Positions 27,704-37,636 of a stretch of DNA of 64,000 bases are shown in pieces. The notes under the pieces are model-generated. The model had not been told where the DNA came from, made no database searches, and was given only the letters and a program-made list of their open reading frames with translations. The position numbers were made by a program, and so were the translations under genes. The DNA is taken from NCBI GenBank assembly GCA_002706335.1, contig PAKZ01000020.1:53882-117881 (forward strand), in the 5' to 3' direction. Source of the DNA: Ahrensia sp. Its GTDB lineage: Bacteria; Pseudomonadota; Alphaproteobacteria; Rhizobiales; Rhizobiaceae. The stretch's first letter is position 1. Each line of letters begins with the position of its first letter.

Positions 27704-28554
27704 CCGAGCCAGCTCTGGAGAACACCGCCGTCGACGGCCTGCCGCCGCTCCGGTCGGTCATTGAAAAATACGGTCTGGCGACCAAAAAATCCCTTGGACA
27801 GAACTTTCTGCTCGATCTGAACCTGACAGGAAAGATCGCACGCGCGGCGGGTGACCTGACAGGCGCCACGGTGATCGAGGTTGGCCCCGGCCCCGGCGGC
27901 CTGACGCGAGCGCTGCTGATGCATGACGCCGCCAAGGTCATCGTCGTAGAACGCGATGCTCGGTGCCTGCCGGCGCTGGAGGACATATCGCGACACTATC
28001 CCGACCGCCTGCACATCGTCGAAGGCGATGCATTGAAGACAGACTTCGCTGCGCTCGCCGGCGGCGACAAGGTGCGGATCGTCGCCAACCTGCCCTACAA
28101 TGTCGGTACGCAATTGCTGGTCAACTGGCTAGAAGTGGAGCCTTGGCCGCCATTCTACGATTCGCTGACACTGATGTTCCAGCGCGAAGTCGCCGAGCGG
28201 ATCGTCGCGATGCCGGACGACAACGCGTATGGCCGGCTGGGCGTTCTGGCTGGCTGGCGGGCGGACGCGAAAATCCAGTTCGACGTGCCGCCGCAGGCTT
28301 TCTGGCCGCCGCCGAAGGTCACTTCCTCTGTCGTCAGGCTGGAACCGCGGGCGGAACCGGTCGCCGCTGACGGCAAACGTTTGTCGCTGATTACGCAGCA
28401 TGCGTTCGGCCAGCGGCGCAAGATGCTGCGGCAGAGCCTGAAGGCGCTCGGCGGACAAGCACTGCTCGACGCCGCAGGTATCGACGGCGCAAGACGAGCG
28501 GAAACGCTGTCGATCGAGGAATTCTGCCGGCTGGCCAACGCCAGATTCGACTAA
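27700..28554 (+). CDS. rsmA: 16S rRNA dimethyladenosine transferase
   Basis: RsmA (KsgA) dimethylates the two adjacent adenosines near the 3' end of 16S rRNA during 30S assembly. The 284-residue protein has [10 protein letters not shown], the SAM motif [12 protein letters not shown], and the catalytic NLPYN block. The start is GTG at 27700, overlapping the pdxA stop. Its own stop (28552-28554) overlaps the stop of the opposing queF gene within four bases. The product is of ordinary length for the family. Confidence 0.96.
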   Translation: MTEPALENTAVDGLPPLRSVIEKYGLATKKSLGQNFLLDLNLTGKIARAAGDLTGATVIEVGPGPGGLTRALLMHDAAKVIVVERDARCLPALEDISRHYPDRLHIVEGDALKTDFAALAGGDKVRIVANLPYNVGTQLLVNWLEVEPWPPFYDSLTLMFQREVAERIVAMPDDNAYGRLGVLAGWRADAKIQFDVPPQAFWPPPKVTSSVVRLEPRAEPVAADGKRLSLITQHAFGQRRKMLRQSLKALGGQALLDAAGIDGARRAETLSIEEFCRLANARFD

Positions 28555-29009
28555 CCTCGCCCGCGATAGGGCGCGACGCCCTGATCCGGCGCCCAGACGC
28601 CTTCGGGCAAAGTCCCGTGCTGCCAGAACACATCGATCGGGATGCCGCCGCGCGGATACCAGTAGCCGCCGATGCGGAACCAGCGCGGTTCCAGCAGGTC
28701 CACCAGACGCTTCCCGATCCCGACCGTGCAATCCTCATGGAAAGCGCCGTGATTGCGGAACGAGGTCAGGAAAAGCTTCAGCGACTTGGATTCGAAAAGC
28801 CACTGGTCCGGAACGTAGTCGATGACGAGATGGGCGAAGTCCGGCTGACCGGTGACCGGACAGATTGACGTGAATTCCGGTGCGACGAAGCGCGCAACAT
28901 AGTTCGTGTCCGCATGCGGATTGGGGACGCGCTCCAGAACCGCCTCCTCGGGCGACTGCGGGATCTCGACGGCTTTGCCGAGCTGGGTTGTGTGGATGTC
29001 CGGGTCCAT
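28551..29009 (-). CDS. queF: NADPH-dependent preQ0 reductase
   Basis: QueF reduces the nitrile of 7-cyano-7-deazaguanine to the aminomethyl group of preQ1 in queuosine synthesis. This 152-residue unimodular form has the catalytic Cys50 and Asp57 in [12 protein letters not shown]. The QueF motif ESKSLKLF is at 73-80. It starts only two bases after the gmk stop, so it sits at the end of the fatty-acid operon. Confidence 0.95.
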   Translation of the reverse strand: MDPDIHTTQLGKAVEIPQSPEEAVLERVPNPHADTNYVARFVAPEFTSICPVTGQPDFAHLVIDYVPDQWLFESKSLKLFLTSFRNHGAFHEDCTVGIGKRLVDLLEPRWFRIGGYWYPRGGIPIDVFWQHGTLPEGVWAPDQGVAPYRGRG

Positions 29010-29011
29010 TG

Positions 29012-29677
29012 TCAGATCGTCTCCTTCAACAATCCTTCGACGAAATCGAACAGGCCGGGGCGACGGTCGCGGCGCAGCCGCTCGGCCTTGACGATTGCCT
29101 GCACGGCTCCGAAGGCCCGGTTCAGGTCGTCATTGACGATGACATAGTCATAGGAACGCCACTGACCGATCTCGTGGGCCGCGTTCTTCAGCCGCTTCTG
29201 GATTGTTTCCTCGTCATCCTCGGCACGGCGATGCAGACGCGCCATCAGTTCTCCCATCGTGGGCGGAAGAACGAAGATCGAGACGACATCGGCAGGCATT
29301 TTTTCCTGCAGCTGGTGGGCGCCCTGCCAGTCGATATCGAAAAGGATATCGCGCCCGGCCGCCATCGCTTTTTCGACGGGCTCGCGCGGCGAGCCATAGA
29401 GATTGCCATGCACCTCGGCCCATTCGAGCAATTCGTCTGAATCGCGCAGCCGCTCGAATTCGCGTTTCGAGATGAAGTGATAGTGGACTCCGTCGATTTC
29501 GCTCGGGCGCCGTTCCCGCGTCGTGACGCTGACCGAGAGTTCAAGTCCGTCGTCCTTTTCAAGGATATTGCGTGCAATGGTCGACTTTCCCGCGCCCGAC
29601 GGCGAGGACAGTACCAGCATGAGGCCGCGTCGCTGGATATCGGATGTTTTCGGGCGGGCGTTCGTTTCGTCCGTCAT
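29012..29677 (-). CDS. gmk: Guanylate kinase
   Basis: Gmk phosphorylates GMP to GDP. The 221-residue protein has the P-loop [10 protein letters not shown] (24-33), the [17 protein letters not shown] block and [11 protein letters not shown]. Residues 1-17 are a poorly conserved extension. I prefer the ATG at 29677 because it lies after the yicC stop; a start at 29713 would overlap yicC by 26 bases. The spacing to yicC is 10 bases. Confidence 0.93.
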   Translation of the reverse strand: MTDETNARPKTSDIQRRGLMLVLSSPSGAGKSTIARNILEKDDGLELSVSVTTRERRPSEIDGVHYHFISKREFERLRDSDELLEWAEVHGNLYGSPREPVEKAMAAGRDILFDIDWQGAHQLQEKMPADVVSIFVLPPTMGELMARLHRRAEDDEETIQKRLKNAAHEIGQWRSYDYVIVNDDLNRAFGAVQAIVKAERLRRDRRPGLFDFVEGLLKETI

Positions 29678-29687
29678 GTTCTTGTTC

Positions 29688-30575
29688 TCACTGAAGGTTT
29701 TGCACCTGCTCACGGAACTGATCGATGACGGCCTTCAAGTCGAGGCCGATCGCGGTGAGCGACGCGGAGGCGGATTTGGAACAGATCGTATTGGTTTCCC
29801 GGTTGAATTCCTGGGCCAGGAAGTCGAGCTTGCGCCCGACGGCGCCGCCTGCGGCCAGCATGCGCCGGGCAGCCTTCACATGTGCGTACAACCGGTCAAT
29901 CTCCTCGCGGATATCGGCCTTTGTTGCGAGCAGAGCGGCCTCGGCGTGAAGACGCGCCTCGTCGAAAGACGACGACGCCTCGAGAAGCGTCGAAACCTGC
30001 TCCTTCAGCCGGGCCAGGATGGCCTCGGGCTGACTGGCGGGATCGGCTTCGGCGCGGGCGGTCAGTTGCGCGATGGTTTCGACATGGCCACCGAGAATGC
30101 CGCGCAGGGCTTCTCCTTCGGATTTTCGGGCTTCAACCAGCGCATCGAGTGCGGCGCCAACCGCCGCCAGGCATGGCGCTTCAGCCATTTCCCGATCAAT
30201 CCGGCCTTCCATATCATCGGCGAGGACGACGCCCCGTACAGCGAGCAGACCGTCGGCGGTCGGCGGATGCAGGGACGTCTCGCGCGCCAGGCGCGTGGCA
30301 ATATCGGCCAAGGCTCGGAACTTGTCCTCGTCGAGCCCCGCATTGGCGGCGTCCGCCGTCGATCTGGCAGACAGGGTGATCTGGATGCTGCCGCGCGCCA
30401 GCCTGTCGCCGACCAGCTTCTTTATCGCGGCTTCGAGGGCCTCCAATCCGCCTGGAAGGCGCAGACGGATGTCGAGACCCTTGTTGTTGACGGAACGGAT
30501 ATCGCAGGACGCCTCAAGGCCATCCCCAACATGGGTCGCGCTGGCGAAACCGGTCATGCTCTGGACTTCGGTCAT
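29688..30575 (-). CDS. YicC family endoribonuclease
   Basis: This 295-residue protein opens with QSMTGFA, the family hallmark, and contains [14 protein letters not shown] and a C-terminal [22 protein letters not shown] block ending in [14 protein letters not shown]. coli YicC is an RNase that promotes decay of certain small RNAs, and YicC has been linked to stationary-phase survival. It lies between mltG and gmk, the usual alphaproteobacterial arrangement. Confidence 0.93.
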   Translation of the reverse strand: MTEVQSMTGFASATHVGDGLEASCDIRSVNNKGLDIRLRLPGGLEALEAAIKKLVGDRLARGSIQITLSARSTADAANAGLDEDKFRALADIATRLARETSLHPPTADGLLAVRGVVLADDMEGRIDREMAEAPCLAAVGAALDALVEARKSEGEALRGILGGHVETIAQLTARAEADPASQPEAILARLKEQVSTLLEASSSFDEARLHAEAALLATKADIREEIDRLYAHVKAARRMLAAGGAVGRKLDFLAQEFNRETNTICSKSASASLTAIGLDLKAVIDQFREQVQNLQ

Positions 30576-30617
30576 CGCTCATCCCCCGCCGCGGCGCACG
30601 CGCCCCGTGCGCCAGCC

Positions 30618-31826
30618 TCAATTTCCGGCCGGCTGTTCTCCCGCATCGCCCTGTTCCGCTGCCTTTGCGGCTTCCGCGTCGCGCTGCTTTTCGATCTCGC
30701 GCCAGCGGCGCACATTGGCGTTGTGCTCAGCCAGTGTTTTCGAGAAAACATGCCCACCCGTTCCGTCGGCGACAAAATACAGTTCGTCCGTGACAGACGG
30801 ATTGGCGACCGCCTCGAGCGCCGCACGGCCCGGAATGGCGACCGGCCCCGGCGGCAGGCCGACAATGTGATAGGTGTTGTAGGGCGTCGGCTTGTCGAGG
30901 TCAGAGCGATAGATCGGACGGTCCGCCGGCTTGCCCTCGCCGCCGAACAGACCATAGATGATCGTCGGGTCAGATTGCAGCTTCATGCCCTTGCGCAGAC
31001 GGTTGATGAACACGCCGGCGACGCGCGAACGCTCGTTCGGCACCGCCGTTTCCTTCTCGACGATGGATGCGAGCGTGACGAATTCGTTCTTGTCCTTCAA
31101 CGGCAAGTCAGCCCGCCGGTTCTCCCACAACTCGTCGATGATCGCCTGCTGCTGCGCCTCCATGGAGCGGATCAGTTCCACCCTTGATGTGCCACGCGAG
31201 AATTTCTGCGTGTCGGCAACGAGCATTCCCTCCGCAGGCAATTCTTCCGGCATCGGGCCGGTCAGGAACTCGTTTTCCTCGATACGCTGCAGCGCCTGGG
31301 TAACGGTCATGCCCTCGACGACAGTTACCGGATGAAGGATCGCGCGGCCGGACACCATGATGTCCATGATTTCCTTCATCGAGGCGTTCGCCTTGAATTC
31401 GTACTCGCCGGCCTTGAAGTCGTTTTCGTGTCCGTAGACGCGAACGCCGGCCTCGAATATGCGTGCGTTCGAAACGATATTGCGGCTTTCCAGGCTGGAA
31501 GCGATCTGGCCTAGGCTGGAGCCCGGACGGACAACGTGCGTAAGCGCAAGATTGCTCGGGCCGGGTTCATCGAAACGCACCTTGCCGTAATAGAGCGCAC
31601 CTCCAACAGCGACCATGCCGAGTACGACCAGGGTGATCAGGAAGTTGAAGAAAACGACAACCTGGCTGCGTGCCTGTTTGGCACGGCTAGGCGGCCCGAC
31701 GGCGGGCTCCGGACGGAGCGCCTGTTTCGGCGATTGAAGTATGATGCGCTCATCGCCCCTGGCGCGCGCATCGGACGGTCGGTCGACGGGCGACGGCCTG
31801 CGCCCAAACTGGTTTTCGGTATTCAA
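30618..31826 (-). CDS. mltG: Endolytic peptidoglycan transglycosylase MltG
   Basis: MltG cuts nascent glycan strands and so sets their length. The 402-residue protein has a cytoplasmic N-terminus, one membrane segment (about 57-80) and a periplasmic YceG domain. The catalytic Glu257 is in LASIVEKET, and YNTYHIVGLPPGPVAIPG is another conserved block. The C-terminal 25 residues are Ala/Glu-rich. The start is TTG at 31826; no ATG lies nearby upstream in frame and the ribosome-binding site is weak. A 154-base gap separates it from fabF, so it may have its own promoter. Confidence 0.94.
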   Translation of the reverse strand: MNTENQFGRRPSPVDRPSDARARGDERIILQSPKQALRPEPAVGPPSRAKQARSQVVVFFNFLITLVVLGMVAVGGALYYGKVRFDEPGPSNLALTHVVRPGSSLGQIASSLESRNIVSNARIFEAGVRVYGHENDFKAGEYEFKANASMKEIMDIMVSGRAILHPVTVVEGMTVTQALQRIEENEFLTGPMPEELPAEGMLVADTQKFSRGTSRVELIRSMEAQQQAIIDELWENRRADLPLKDKNEFVTLASIVEKETAVPNERSRVAGVFINRLRKGMKLQSDPTIIYGLFGGEGKPADRPIYRSDLDKPTPYNTYHIVGLPPGPVAIPGRAALEAVANPSVTDELYFVADGTGGHVFSKTLAEHNANVRRWREIEKQRDAEAAKAAEQGDAGEQPAGN

Positions 31827-31980
31827 ATCGGAAACCCTACGAATCTGGCCGATTTTCGCGGCGCAATCCCATCGTTACAAGCCTTACAGCGATATTCGAC
31901 GCAACTGTCCAGATGAATCAATCCGCGCCGCAGGCCAAAAAGCTTGAAATAACGAATATGGCGAAACCGGGCCGACCCGA

Positions 31981-33249
31981 TCACGCCTGATAACGGCGCA
32001 GCACGAGAGAGGCGTTGGTTCCGCCAAAGCCAAAGGAGTTGGACAGCGCCACGTTGATCTCGCGCTCGCGCTTTACATGCGGCACCAGATCGATCTCGGT
32101 TTCAACGTCCGGATTGTCGAGATTGATGGTCGGCGGCGCAACATTATCGCGAATCGCCAACATGCAGAAGATCGCCTCAACCGCGCCCGCCGCTCCCAGC
32201 AAATGGCCGATGGAAGATTTTGTCGACGACATCGAGACTTTCGAAGCGTTTTCCCCCACCACACGCTCTACCGCGGCGAGTTCGATCGTGTCCGCCATGG
32301 TCGAGGTGCCGTGCGCATTGATGTAATCGATGTCCGACGCATCTATGCCGGCGCGCTTCAGCGCCATGCGCATGCACCGCTCTGCGCCTTCTCCATCCTC
32401 GGACGGCGCGGTGATGTGATAGGCGTCGCCCGACAGCCCGTAGCCGATAATTTCGGCATAGATCTTCGCGCCGCGCGCCTTGGCGTGTTCGAGTTCCTCG
32501 AGCACGACGACGCCGGAGCCCTCTCCCATGACGAACCCGTCCCGATCGCGGTCATAGGGACGCGATGCGGCTGTCGGATCGTCGTTGCGCGCCGTCGACA
32601 ATGCCTTGCAGGCGGCGAAACCGGCGAGCGAAATGCGGCTGATCGGAGATTCGGTACCGCCGGCCACCATCACGTCGGCATCGCCCAATGCAATAAGCCG
32701 GCTGGCATCGCCGATGGCGTGCGCGCCGGTCGAGCATGCCGTGACGACCGAGTGGTTCGGGCCGCGCAGCTTGTGACGGATGGAGACCTGTCCTCCCGCC
32801 AGATTGATGAGACGTCCAGGAATGAAGAACGGCGAAACACGGCGAGGACCGCGATCGCGAAGCGTATAGCCCGCGTCAACGATGCCTTCTATTCCGCCGA
32901 TGCCGGAGCCGATCATCACGCCGGTGGCGCATTGATCCTCATCGGTCTCGGGGTGCCAGTCCGCGTCGTCCAGCGCCTGCGTCGCTGCCGCCATCGCATA
33001 GATGATGAACGGATCGACCTTGCGCTGGTCTTTCGGTTCCATCCACTGGTCGGAATTGTAGGTGCCGTTGGTGCCGTCGCCAAACGGCAGGCGACAGGCG
33101 ATCTGCGCCGGCATGTCGCTAACGTCGAATTCGGCGACGCGTGCCGCGCCGCTTTCGCCCGCAAGAATGCGAGACCAAGTGTGCTCGGCGGTGCCCCCCA
33201 ACGGAGAGACAACGCCGATGCCTGTTACGACAACGCGCCGGAGATTCAT
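31981..33249 (-). CDS. fabF: 3-oxoacyl-ACP synthase II
   Basis: FabF condenses malonyl-ACP with acyl-ACP in each elongation round. The 422-residue protein begins RRVVVTGIGVVSPLG. It has the nucleophile Cys172 in TACSTGAHAIG and the two active-site histidines in NAHGTST and SIGHLLGAAGA. The NSFGFGGTNASL block near the end is also standard. I chose MNLRRVV at 33249; the frame also offers a Met nine codons earlier. It follows acpP by 58 bases. Confidence 0.96.
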   Translation of the reverse strand: MNLRRVVVTGIGVVSPLGGTAEHTWSRILAGESGAARVAEFDVSDMPAQIACRLPFGDGTNGTYNSDQWMEPKDQRKVDPFIIYAMAAATQALDDADWHPETDEDQCATGVMIGSGIGGIEGIVDAGYTLRDRGPRRVSPFFIPGRLINLAGGQVSIRHKLRGPNHSVVTACSTGAHAIGDASRLIALGDADVMVAGGTESPISRISLAGFAACKALSTARNDDPTAASRPYDRDRDGFVMGEGSGVVVLEELEHAKARGAKIYAEIIGYGLSGDAYHITAPSEDGEGAERCMRMALKRAGIDASDIDYINAHGTSTMADTIELAAVERVVGENASKVSMSSTKSSIGHLLGAAGAVEAIFCMLAIRDNVAPPTINLDNPDVETEIDLVPHVKREREINVALSNSFGFGGTNASLVLRRYQA

Positions 33250-33307
33250 GGCTCTAAAACCCGAAATCGCCGACACGCGTGCCGGCGAGTCCTCAGTTCA
33301 ACGCGGA

Positions 33308-33544
33308 TCAGGCGTTGGCTTTTTCGATGAACTTCACGGCGTCGCCAACCGTCAGGATGGTTTCTGCCGCATCGTCCGGGATTTCTACGCCGAACTCTTC
33401 CTCGAATGCCATGACGAGTTCGACGGTGTCGAGGCTGTCGGCGCCCAGATCATCGATGAAGCTTGCGCTTTCAGTCACTTTCTCGGCGTCGACGCCCAGA
33501 TGTTCAACAACGATCTTTTTGACCCGTTCTGCGATGTCGCTCAT
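33308..33544 (-). CDS. acpP: Acyl carrier protein
   Basis: AcpP carries growing acyl chains on phosphopantetheine. The 78-residue acidic protein has the attachment serine Ser37 in [13 protein letters not shown] and the usual four-helix pattern. Gaps on both sides (58 and 119 bases) are longer than elsewhere in this operon, which fits a separate promoter for this highly expressed gene, although I cannot point to clear boxes. Confidence 0.97.
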   Translation of the reverse strand: MSDIAERVKKIVVEHLGVDAEKVTESASFIDDLGADSLDTVELVMAFEEEFGVEIPDDAAETILTVGDAVKFIEKANA

Positions 33545-33663
33545 GTCGGTTTCCCTCGACTTTGGAGTTTTTCAGGTTGTGGTTATCTTCAAGGTTCGGG
33601 CTAATCAAGTCGCAACGCGTGGTTGGGGACAACTTTGTTCACCCGGCAAGGCACCCAAGCGCC

Positions 33664-34401
33664 TCAAATCATGGCCATTCCGCCGTTTACGTGGATTGTC
33701 TGACCGGTGACGTAAGCCGCCTCCTCGGTGGCAAGAAATGCGCCCGAAGCCGCCACTTCCGCGCCCGTGCCCATGCGCTTCATGGGAATCGCCCCCATGA
33801 TCGCATCCTTCTGCTTGTCGTTCAGCTTGTCGGTCATCGCGCTTTCGATGAAGCCCGGCGCGACGCAGTTGACGGTTACATTGCGCGACGCGATTTCCTG
33901 GGCGAGCGACTTGGAAAAGCCGATCATGCCGGCTTTGGAGGCGCAGTAATTGGCCTGCCCCGGATTTCCGGTGACGCCGACGACAGAGGTGATGTTGACG
34001 ATGCGGCCGTAGCGGCGGCGCATCATCGGATGGGCGAGCTGGCGCGTCAGCCGAAAGACCGACGTCAGATTGACCTCGAGGACCGAGTCCCAGTCTTCGT
34101 CGGACATGCGAACGAACAGGCCGTCCCTGGTGATGCCGGCATTGTTGACGAGGATATCCACCCCTTCCAGCTTCGTTTCCGCCTCTTCGCCAAGCCCCTT
34201 GACTGCATCGCGGTCGGTCAGGTCGGCGGGAAAGACATGAACACGGTCGCCGAGATCGGACGCCAGCGCGTCAAGCTTTTCACGCCGTGTCCCGTGCAGG
34301 CCGACGACAGCGCCCTGCGCATGCAGCATGCGAGCGATCGCCTCGCCTATACCGCCGGATGCGCCTGTGACGAGGGCCTTGCGGCCGGTCAGTTCAAACA
34401 T
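33664..34401 (-). CDS. fabG: 3-oxoacyl-ACP reductase
   Basis: FabG reduces 3-oxoacyl-ACP with NADPH. The 245-residue SDR has the cofactor motif TGASGGIG (12-19), NNAG at 87-90, and the catalytic Ser139, Tyr152 and Lys156 in NYCASKAG. The C-terminal VTGQTIHVNGGMAMI is typical. GAAGGA lies seven bases before the ATG at 34401; the open frame upstream to 34587 has no support. Placed 35 bases after fabD. Confidence 0.96.
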   Translation of the reverse strand: MFELTGRKALVTGASGGIGEAIARMLHAQGAVVGLHGTRREKLDALASDLGDRVHVFPADLTDRDAVKGLGEEAETKLEGVDILVNNAGITRDGLFVRMSDEDWDSVLEVNLTSVFRLTRQLAHPMMRRRYGRIVNITSVVGVTGNPGQANYCASKAGMIGFSKSLAQEIASRNVTVNCVAPGFIESAMTDKLNDKQKDAIMGAIPMKRMGTGAEVAASGAFLATEEAAYVTGQTIHVNGGMAMI

Positions 34402-34436
34402 GTGATGTCCTTCCGATTGCGGTTCGGGCGGTATAT

Positions 34437-35384
34437 TCAGGCGTTGGCCTGGAGGAACGCTTCTATATCCGCAGGATTGTTTATGGCAACGCCGGCAAGC
34501 GCCTTGTCTATGCGGCGCGCCAGCCCGGTCAAGACCTTGCCCGACCCGGCCTCGACCAATGTGGTGACGCCGCTTCCGGCAAACCACTCCACGGTTTCGC
34601 GCCAGCGTACCTGACCCGTCACCTGCTCGACCAGCCTATCGACGATCTCGCCAGGTTCTGTCACCGGCGCGACCGTGACATTGGCTATGACGGGGACCGA
34701 TGGCGCATTGACGGTCACCTGAGACAAAGCTTCGCGCATCGCGTCCGCCGCAGGCGCCATCAAAGCCGAATGGAACGGTGCGGAGACGGGAAGCATCAGC
34801 GCACGGCGCGCACCCTTGTCGGTAGCAAGCGCGGCGGCACGTTCGACGGCCGCCTTCGCACCGGAGATCACCAGCTGGCCGCCGCCATTGTCATTGGCGA
34901 TCTGGCAGACAGTGCCGGTTTCACCGGCGGCCGCGTCGCAAACGAATTCAACATCGCCGACTTCAAGGCCAAGAATGGCGGCCATCGCCCCCTCGCCGAC
35001 CGGAACCGCCGCTTGCATGGCGTTGCCGCGAATGCGCAGAAGCCGCGCTGTGTCGGCCAAAGAGAACGTGCCGGCGGCGCAGTGGGCCGAATATTCGCCC
35101 AGCGAATGACCCGCGACATGCGAAGCCTTCTCGGCGAGCTTGAATCCCTTGGCTTCCAGGACGCGCATCACCGCCACGGAAACGGCCATTAGCGCCGGCT
35201 GCGCTTTGGCGGTCAGCGTCAGCGTTTCCTCGGGGCCTTCCCACATGATGGTGGAGAGCTTTTCGCCGAGAGCATCGTCGACTTCAGCGAACACTTCGCG
35301 CGCCTCGGGAAAGGCGTCGGCGAGTTCCTTGCCCATGCCCACGGTCTGGGAGCCCTGCCCCGGAAAGGTGAATGCGGTTGTCAT
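34437..35384 (-). CDS. fabD: Malonyl-CoA:ACP transacylase
   Basis: FabD loads malonyl groups onto AcpP. The 315-residue protein begins MTTAFTFPGQGSQTVGMGKEL. It has the nucleophile Ser94 in GHSLGEYSA and the catalytic His in SAPFHSALM. It is the first gene of the minus-strand operon fabD-fabG-acpP-fabF-mltG-yicC-gmk-queF. The frame extends to 35462, but ATG 35384 matches the family start. The 141 bases upstream separate it from the divergent flavoprotein gene and must hold its promoter. Confidence 0.96.
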   Translation of the reverse strand: MTTAFTFPGQGSQTVGMGKELADAFPEAREVFAEVDDALGEKLSTIMWEGPEETLTLTAKAQPALMAVSVAVMRVLEAKGFKLAEKASHVAGHSLGEYSAHCAAGTFSLADTARLLRIRGNAMQAAVPVGEGAMAAILGLEVGDVEFVCDAAAGETGTVCQIANDNGGGQLVISGAKAAVERAAALATDKGARRALMLPVSAPFHSALMAPAADAMREALSQVTVNAPSVPVIANVTVAPVTEPGEIVDRLVEQVTGQVRWRETVEWFAGSGVTTLVEAGSGKVLTGLARRIDKALAGVAINNPADIEAFLQANA

Positions 35385-35525
35385 CAGCGCCTCGTTCGAA
35401 AGTCGCGACGGTTTGGTCAAAGCGGTCCGCCGTGTCAAGACCGGATCGGGCTTTCCCCGCATCGCGATTGCACGGCGAGACCGTCAATGTAACATGCTCG
35501 GCGCCGGCAATCGTGGGAGGCGGTG

Positions 35526-37175
35526 TTGGACAAAAGCTATGACGTGATCGTTGTCGGCGCGGGACTGGCCGGCCTCGCAGCAGCAGCCGAACTCGGAGAT
35601 CGTGGCAAACGCGTCCTGATCATCGACCAGGAGGGCGAACAGTCACTCGGCGGCCAGGCGTTCTGGTCGCTCGGCGGATTGTTCATGATCGATACGCCGG
35701 AACAGCGGCGCATGCGGATCAAGGACGGCCTCGAGCTTGCGACGCTCGACTGGATGGGTTCGGCGCAGTTCGACAGGCCGGAGGATCACTGGCCGCGCCG
35801 ATGGGCGGAAGCTTATCTATACTTCGCGGCCGGTGAGATGCGCCCCTGGCTTTCCGGCATGGGCATGCGCTGGTTCCCGGTCGTCGGCTGGGCGGAACGC
35901 GGCGGTGCATTCGCGGACGGGCACGGCAATTCCGTGCCGCGCTTCCATATTACGTGGGGCACCGGCCCGGGGACGCTTGCTCCATTCATCGCCCGGGTCA
36001 GGGCCCATGAAGCGGCAGGCCGCGTGACATTCGCTTTCCGGCACCGCGCCAACGCCATCGAGACTGTCAATAGCGCGGTATCGGGCGTTTCCGGGGATGT
36101 GCTGGCTCCGAGCAGGGTCGAGCGCGGACAGGCGAGCGATCGCGAAATTACCGGCGATTTCCACTTCGAGGCGGCGAACGTCATCGTCACGACCGGCGGG
36201 ATCGGCGGCAATCTCGAGGCGGTCCGCAAGGCGTGGCCACGCGACCGGCTGGGCGAACCGCCGGAGCACATGGTCTGCGGTGTGCCGGCGCATGTCGACG
36301 GGCGCGGCATCGCCATAGCTCGCGCCGCCGGCGGCGCGACAATCAACGAAGACCGGATGTGGCACTATACGGAGGGGGTGAAGAACTGGAGCCCGATCTG
36401 GCCGAATCACGGCATCCGCATCCTGCCGGGCCCCTCCTCGCTGTGGTTCGACGCCGAGGGCAACCGGTTGCCGCCGCCCTGCCTGCCGGGCTTCGACACG
36501 CTGTCGACGCTTCGGCATCTGCGGACGACCGGCCATGACTATTCCTGGTTCATCCTGACACAGAAGATCATCGAGAAGGAGTTTGCGCTTTCCGGCTCCG
36601 AACAGAACCCCGACCTGACCTCCGGCAAATGGAGCGCGGTGCTGAAACAGCGGCTCGGCAAGGGCGCGACGGATGCCGTCGAGGCGGTCAAGGAGCATGG
36701 CGAGGATTTCATTGTCCGCGACAATCTGGAAGAACTGGTCGCCGGCATGAACAGCCTGACCGGCAAGCATTTGATCGATGCGGCCGCGATGCGCGCCCAG
36801 ATCGAGGCGCGCGACGCGCAGATCACAAATCCTTACGCCAAGGATGCGCAGGTGATCGCGATCAACGGGGCGCGGGCCTATCTCGGCTACAAGCTGATCC
36901 GCACCGCCAGGCCGCATCGCTTCCTCGATCCGGCAAACGGGCCGCTGATCGCTGTGCGGCTGCACATTTTGACCCGCAAGACGCTGGGCGGGCTGCATAC
37001 CGACCTGTCGTCGCGCGTGCTCGGGCCGGATGGGGAGCCGGTTGCCGGCCTATATGCGGCAGGCGAAGCCGCAGGGTTCGGCGGCGGCGGCTATCACGGA
37101 TACAACGCGCTGGAAGGCACGTTTCTCGGCGGCTGCATCTTCTCCGGCCGGGCGGCCGGACGCGCCGCCGGATGA
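35526..37175 (+). CDS. FAD-binding dehydrogenase (KstD/fumarate reductase-like)
   Basis: This 549-residue flavoprotein has the dinucleotide-binding motif VVGAGLAGLAAAAELG near its N-terminus and the DQEGEQSLGGQAFWS segment. Near its C-terminus is GLYAAGEAAGFGGGGYHGYNALEGTFLGG, which binds FAD. It belongs to the FAD_binding_2 group that includes 3-ketosteroid dehydrogenases and fumarate reductase-like proteins. The substrate is unknown. GGAGG at 35516-35520 leaves five bases before the TTG at 35526 and only two before a GTG at 35523, so TTG is the better start. Confidence 0.85.
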   Translation: MDKSYDVIVVGAGLAGLAAAAELGDRGKRVLIIDQEGEQSLGGQAFWSLGGLFMIDTPEQRRMRIKDGLELATLDWMGSAQFDRPEDHWPRRWAEAYLYFAAGEMRPWLSGMGMRWFPVVGWAERGGAFADGHGNSVPRFHITWGTGPGTLAPFIARVRAHEAAGRVTFAFRHRANAIETVNSAVSGVSGDVLAPSRVERGQASDREITGDFHFEAANVIVTTGGIGGNLEAVRKAWPRDRLGEPPEHMVCGVPAHVDGRGIAIARAAGGATINEDRMWHYTEGVKNWSPIWPNHGIRILPGPSSLWFDAEGNRLPPPCLPGFDTLSTLRHLRTTGHDYSWFILTQKIIEKEFALSGSEQNPDLTSGKWSAVLKQRLGKGATDAVEAVKEHGEDFIVRDNLEELVAGMNSLTGKHLIDAAAMRAQIEARDAQITNPYAKDAQVIAINGARAYLGYKLIRTARPHRFLDPANGPLIAVRLHILTRKTLGGLHTDLSSRVLGPDGEPVAGLYAAGEAAGFGGGGYHGYNALEGTFLGGCIFSGRAAGRAAG

Positions 37176-37241
37176 TGCGGGCAAACAATATTTGCACAGC
37201 AGGGCCGTTGCCCTCTTGAAAAGAGCGTATTCCGGGAGGAA

Positions 37242-37589
37242 ATGTTTGTCCGCACAGCCCCGCGTGGTGGCTCATTCGAGTATCCAGACATGTCGCACAA
37301 AGCGGCGATTTCCGGGCCCCTGCCCGTTTCCCAGGACACTATCCCTTCCAATCAGCCCCTGCCGTACACGCTGCCGATCATCATCGGCATTGCCGGCATG
37401 GTCCTTTTCATCCTGTCGCAAATGCTGGTCGTTGCCGGCGCAGCGGTCTGGGCGATCGGCGGCTATTTTCATTTCCATCTCATCGGCTTCGCGGTGCTCG
37501 CCGCGATCGCCTCTCTGCCGGTCGGCTTCGGGAGCTGGAAAGTGCTGCTGATGGCGATCGAGGCGGAACGCGATCCCGCCAACAACTAG
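37242..37589 (+). CDS. Small membrane protein, unknown function
   Basis: I do not recognise this 115-residue protein. Two or three hydrophobic stretches (about 44-75 and 79-100) indicate an inner-membrane protein with a hydrophilic N-terminus. GGGAGGA lies one base before the ATG at 37242, which is unusually close. A start at ATG 37290 (MSHKAAIS) would remove 16 residues but has no site of its own. It ends 13 bases before the rpsF promoter. Confidence 0.6.
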   Translation: MFVRTAPRGGSFEYPDMSHKAAISGPLPVSQDTIPSNQPLPYTLPIIIGIAGMVLFILSQMLVVAGAAVWAIGGYFHFHLIGFAVLAAIASLPVGFGSWKVLLMAIEAERDPANN

Positions 37590-37602
37590 GGGCCGCCAAG
37601 GC

Positions 37603-37630
37603 TTGCGTGCTCATCAGAAATCTGTATAAG
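37603..37630 (+). promoter_or_regulatory. Probable sigma-70 promoter of the rpsF operon
   Basis: TTGCGT at 37603-37608 and TATAAG at 37625-37630 are separated by 16 bases. Transcription would start near 37637, giving a leader of almost 200 bases before rpsF. Confidence 0.6.
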
Positions 37631-37636
37631 CGCGCC

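Noticed and set aside
29523..31187. Long open frame on the plus strand (554 codons)
   Set aside because: It runs antisense across gmk, yicC and mltG, all of which have clear motifs. Long empty frames opposite real genes are expected at this GC content.
32077..33330. Open frame of 417 codons antisense to fabF
   Set aside because: fabF has its full set of active-site motifs on the other strand, and the antisense product has none.
35817..36998. Open frame of 393 codons antisense to the flavoprotein gene
   Set aside because: The flavoprotein has FAD-binding motifs at both ends; the antisense frame has no ribosome-binding site or domain.
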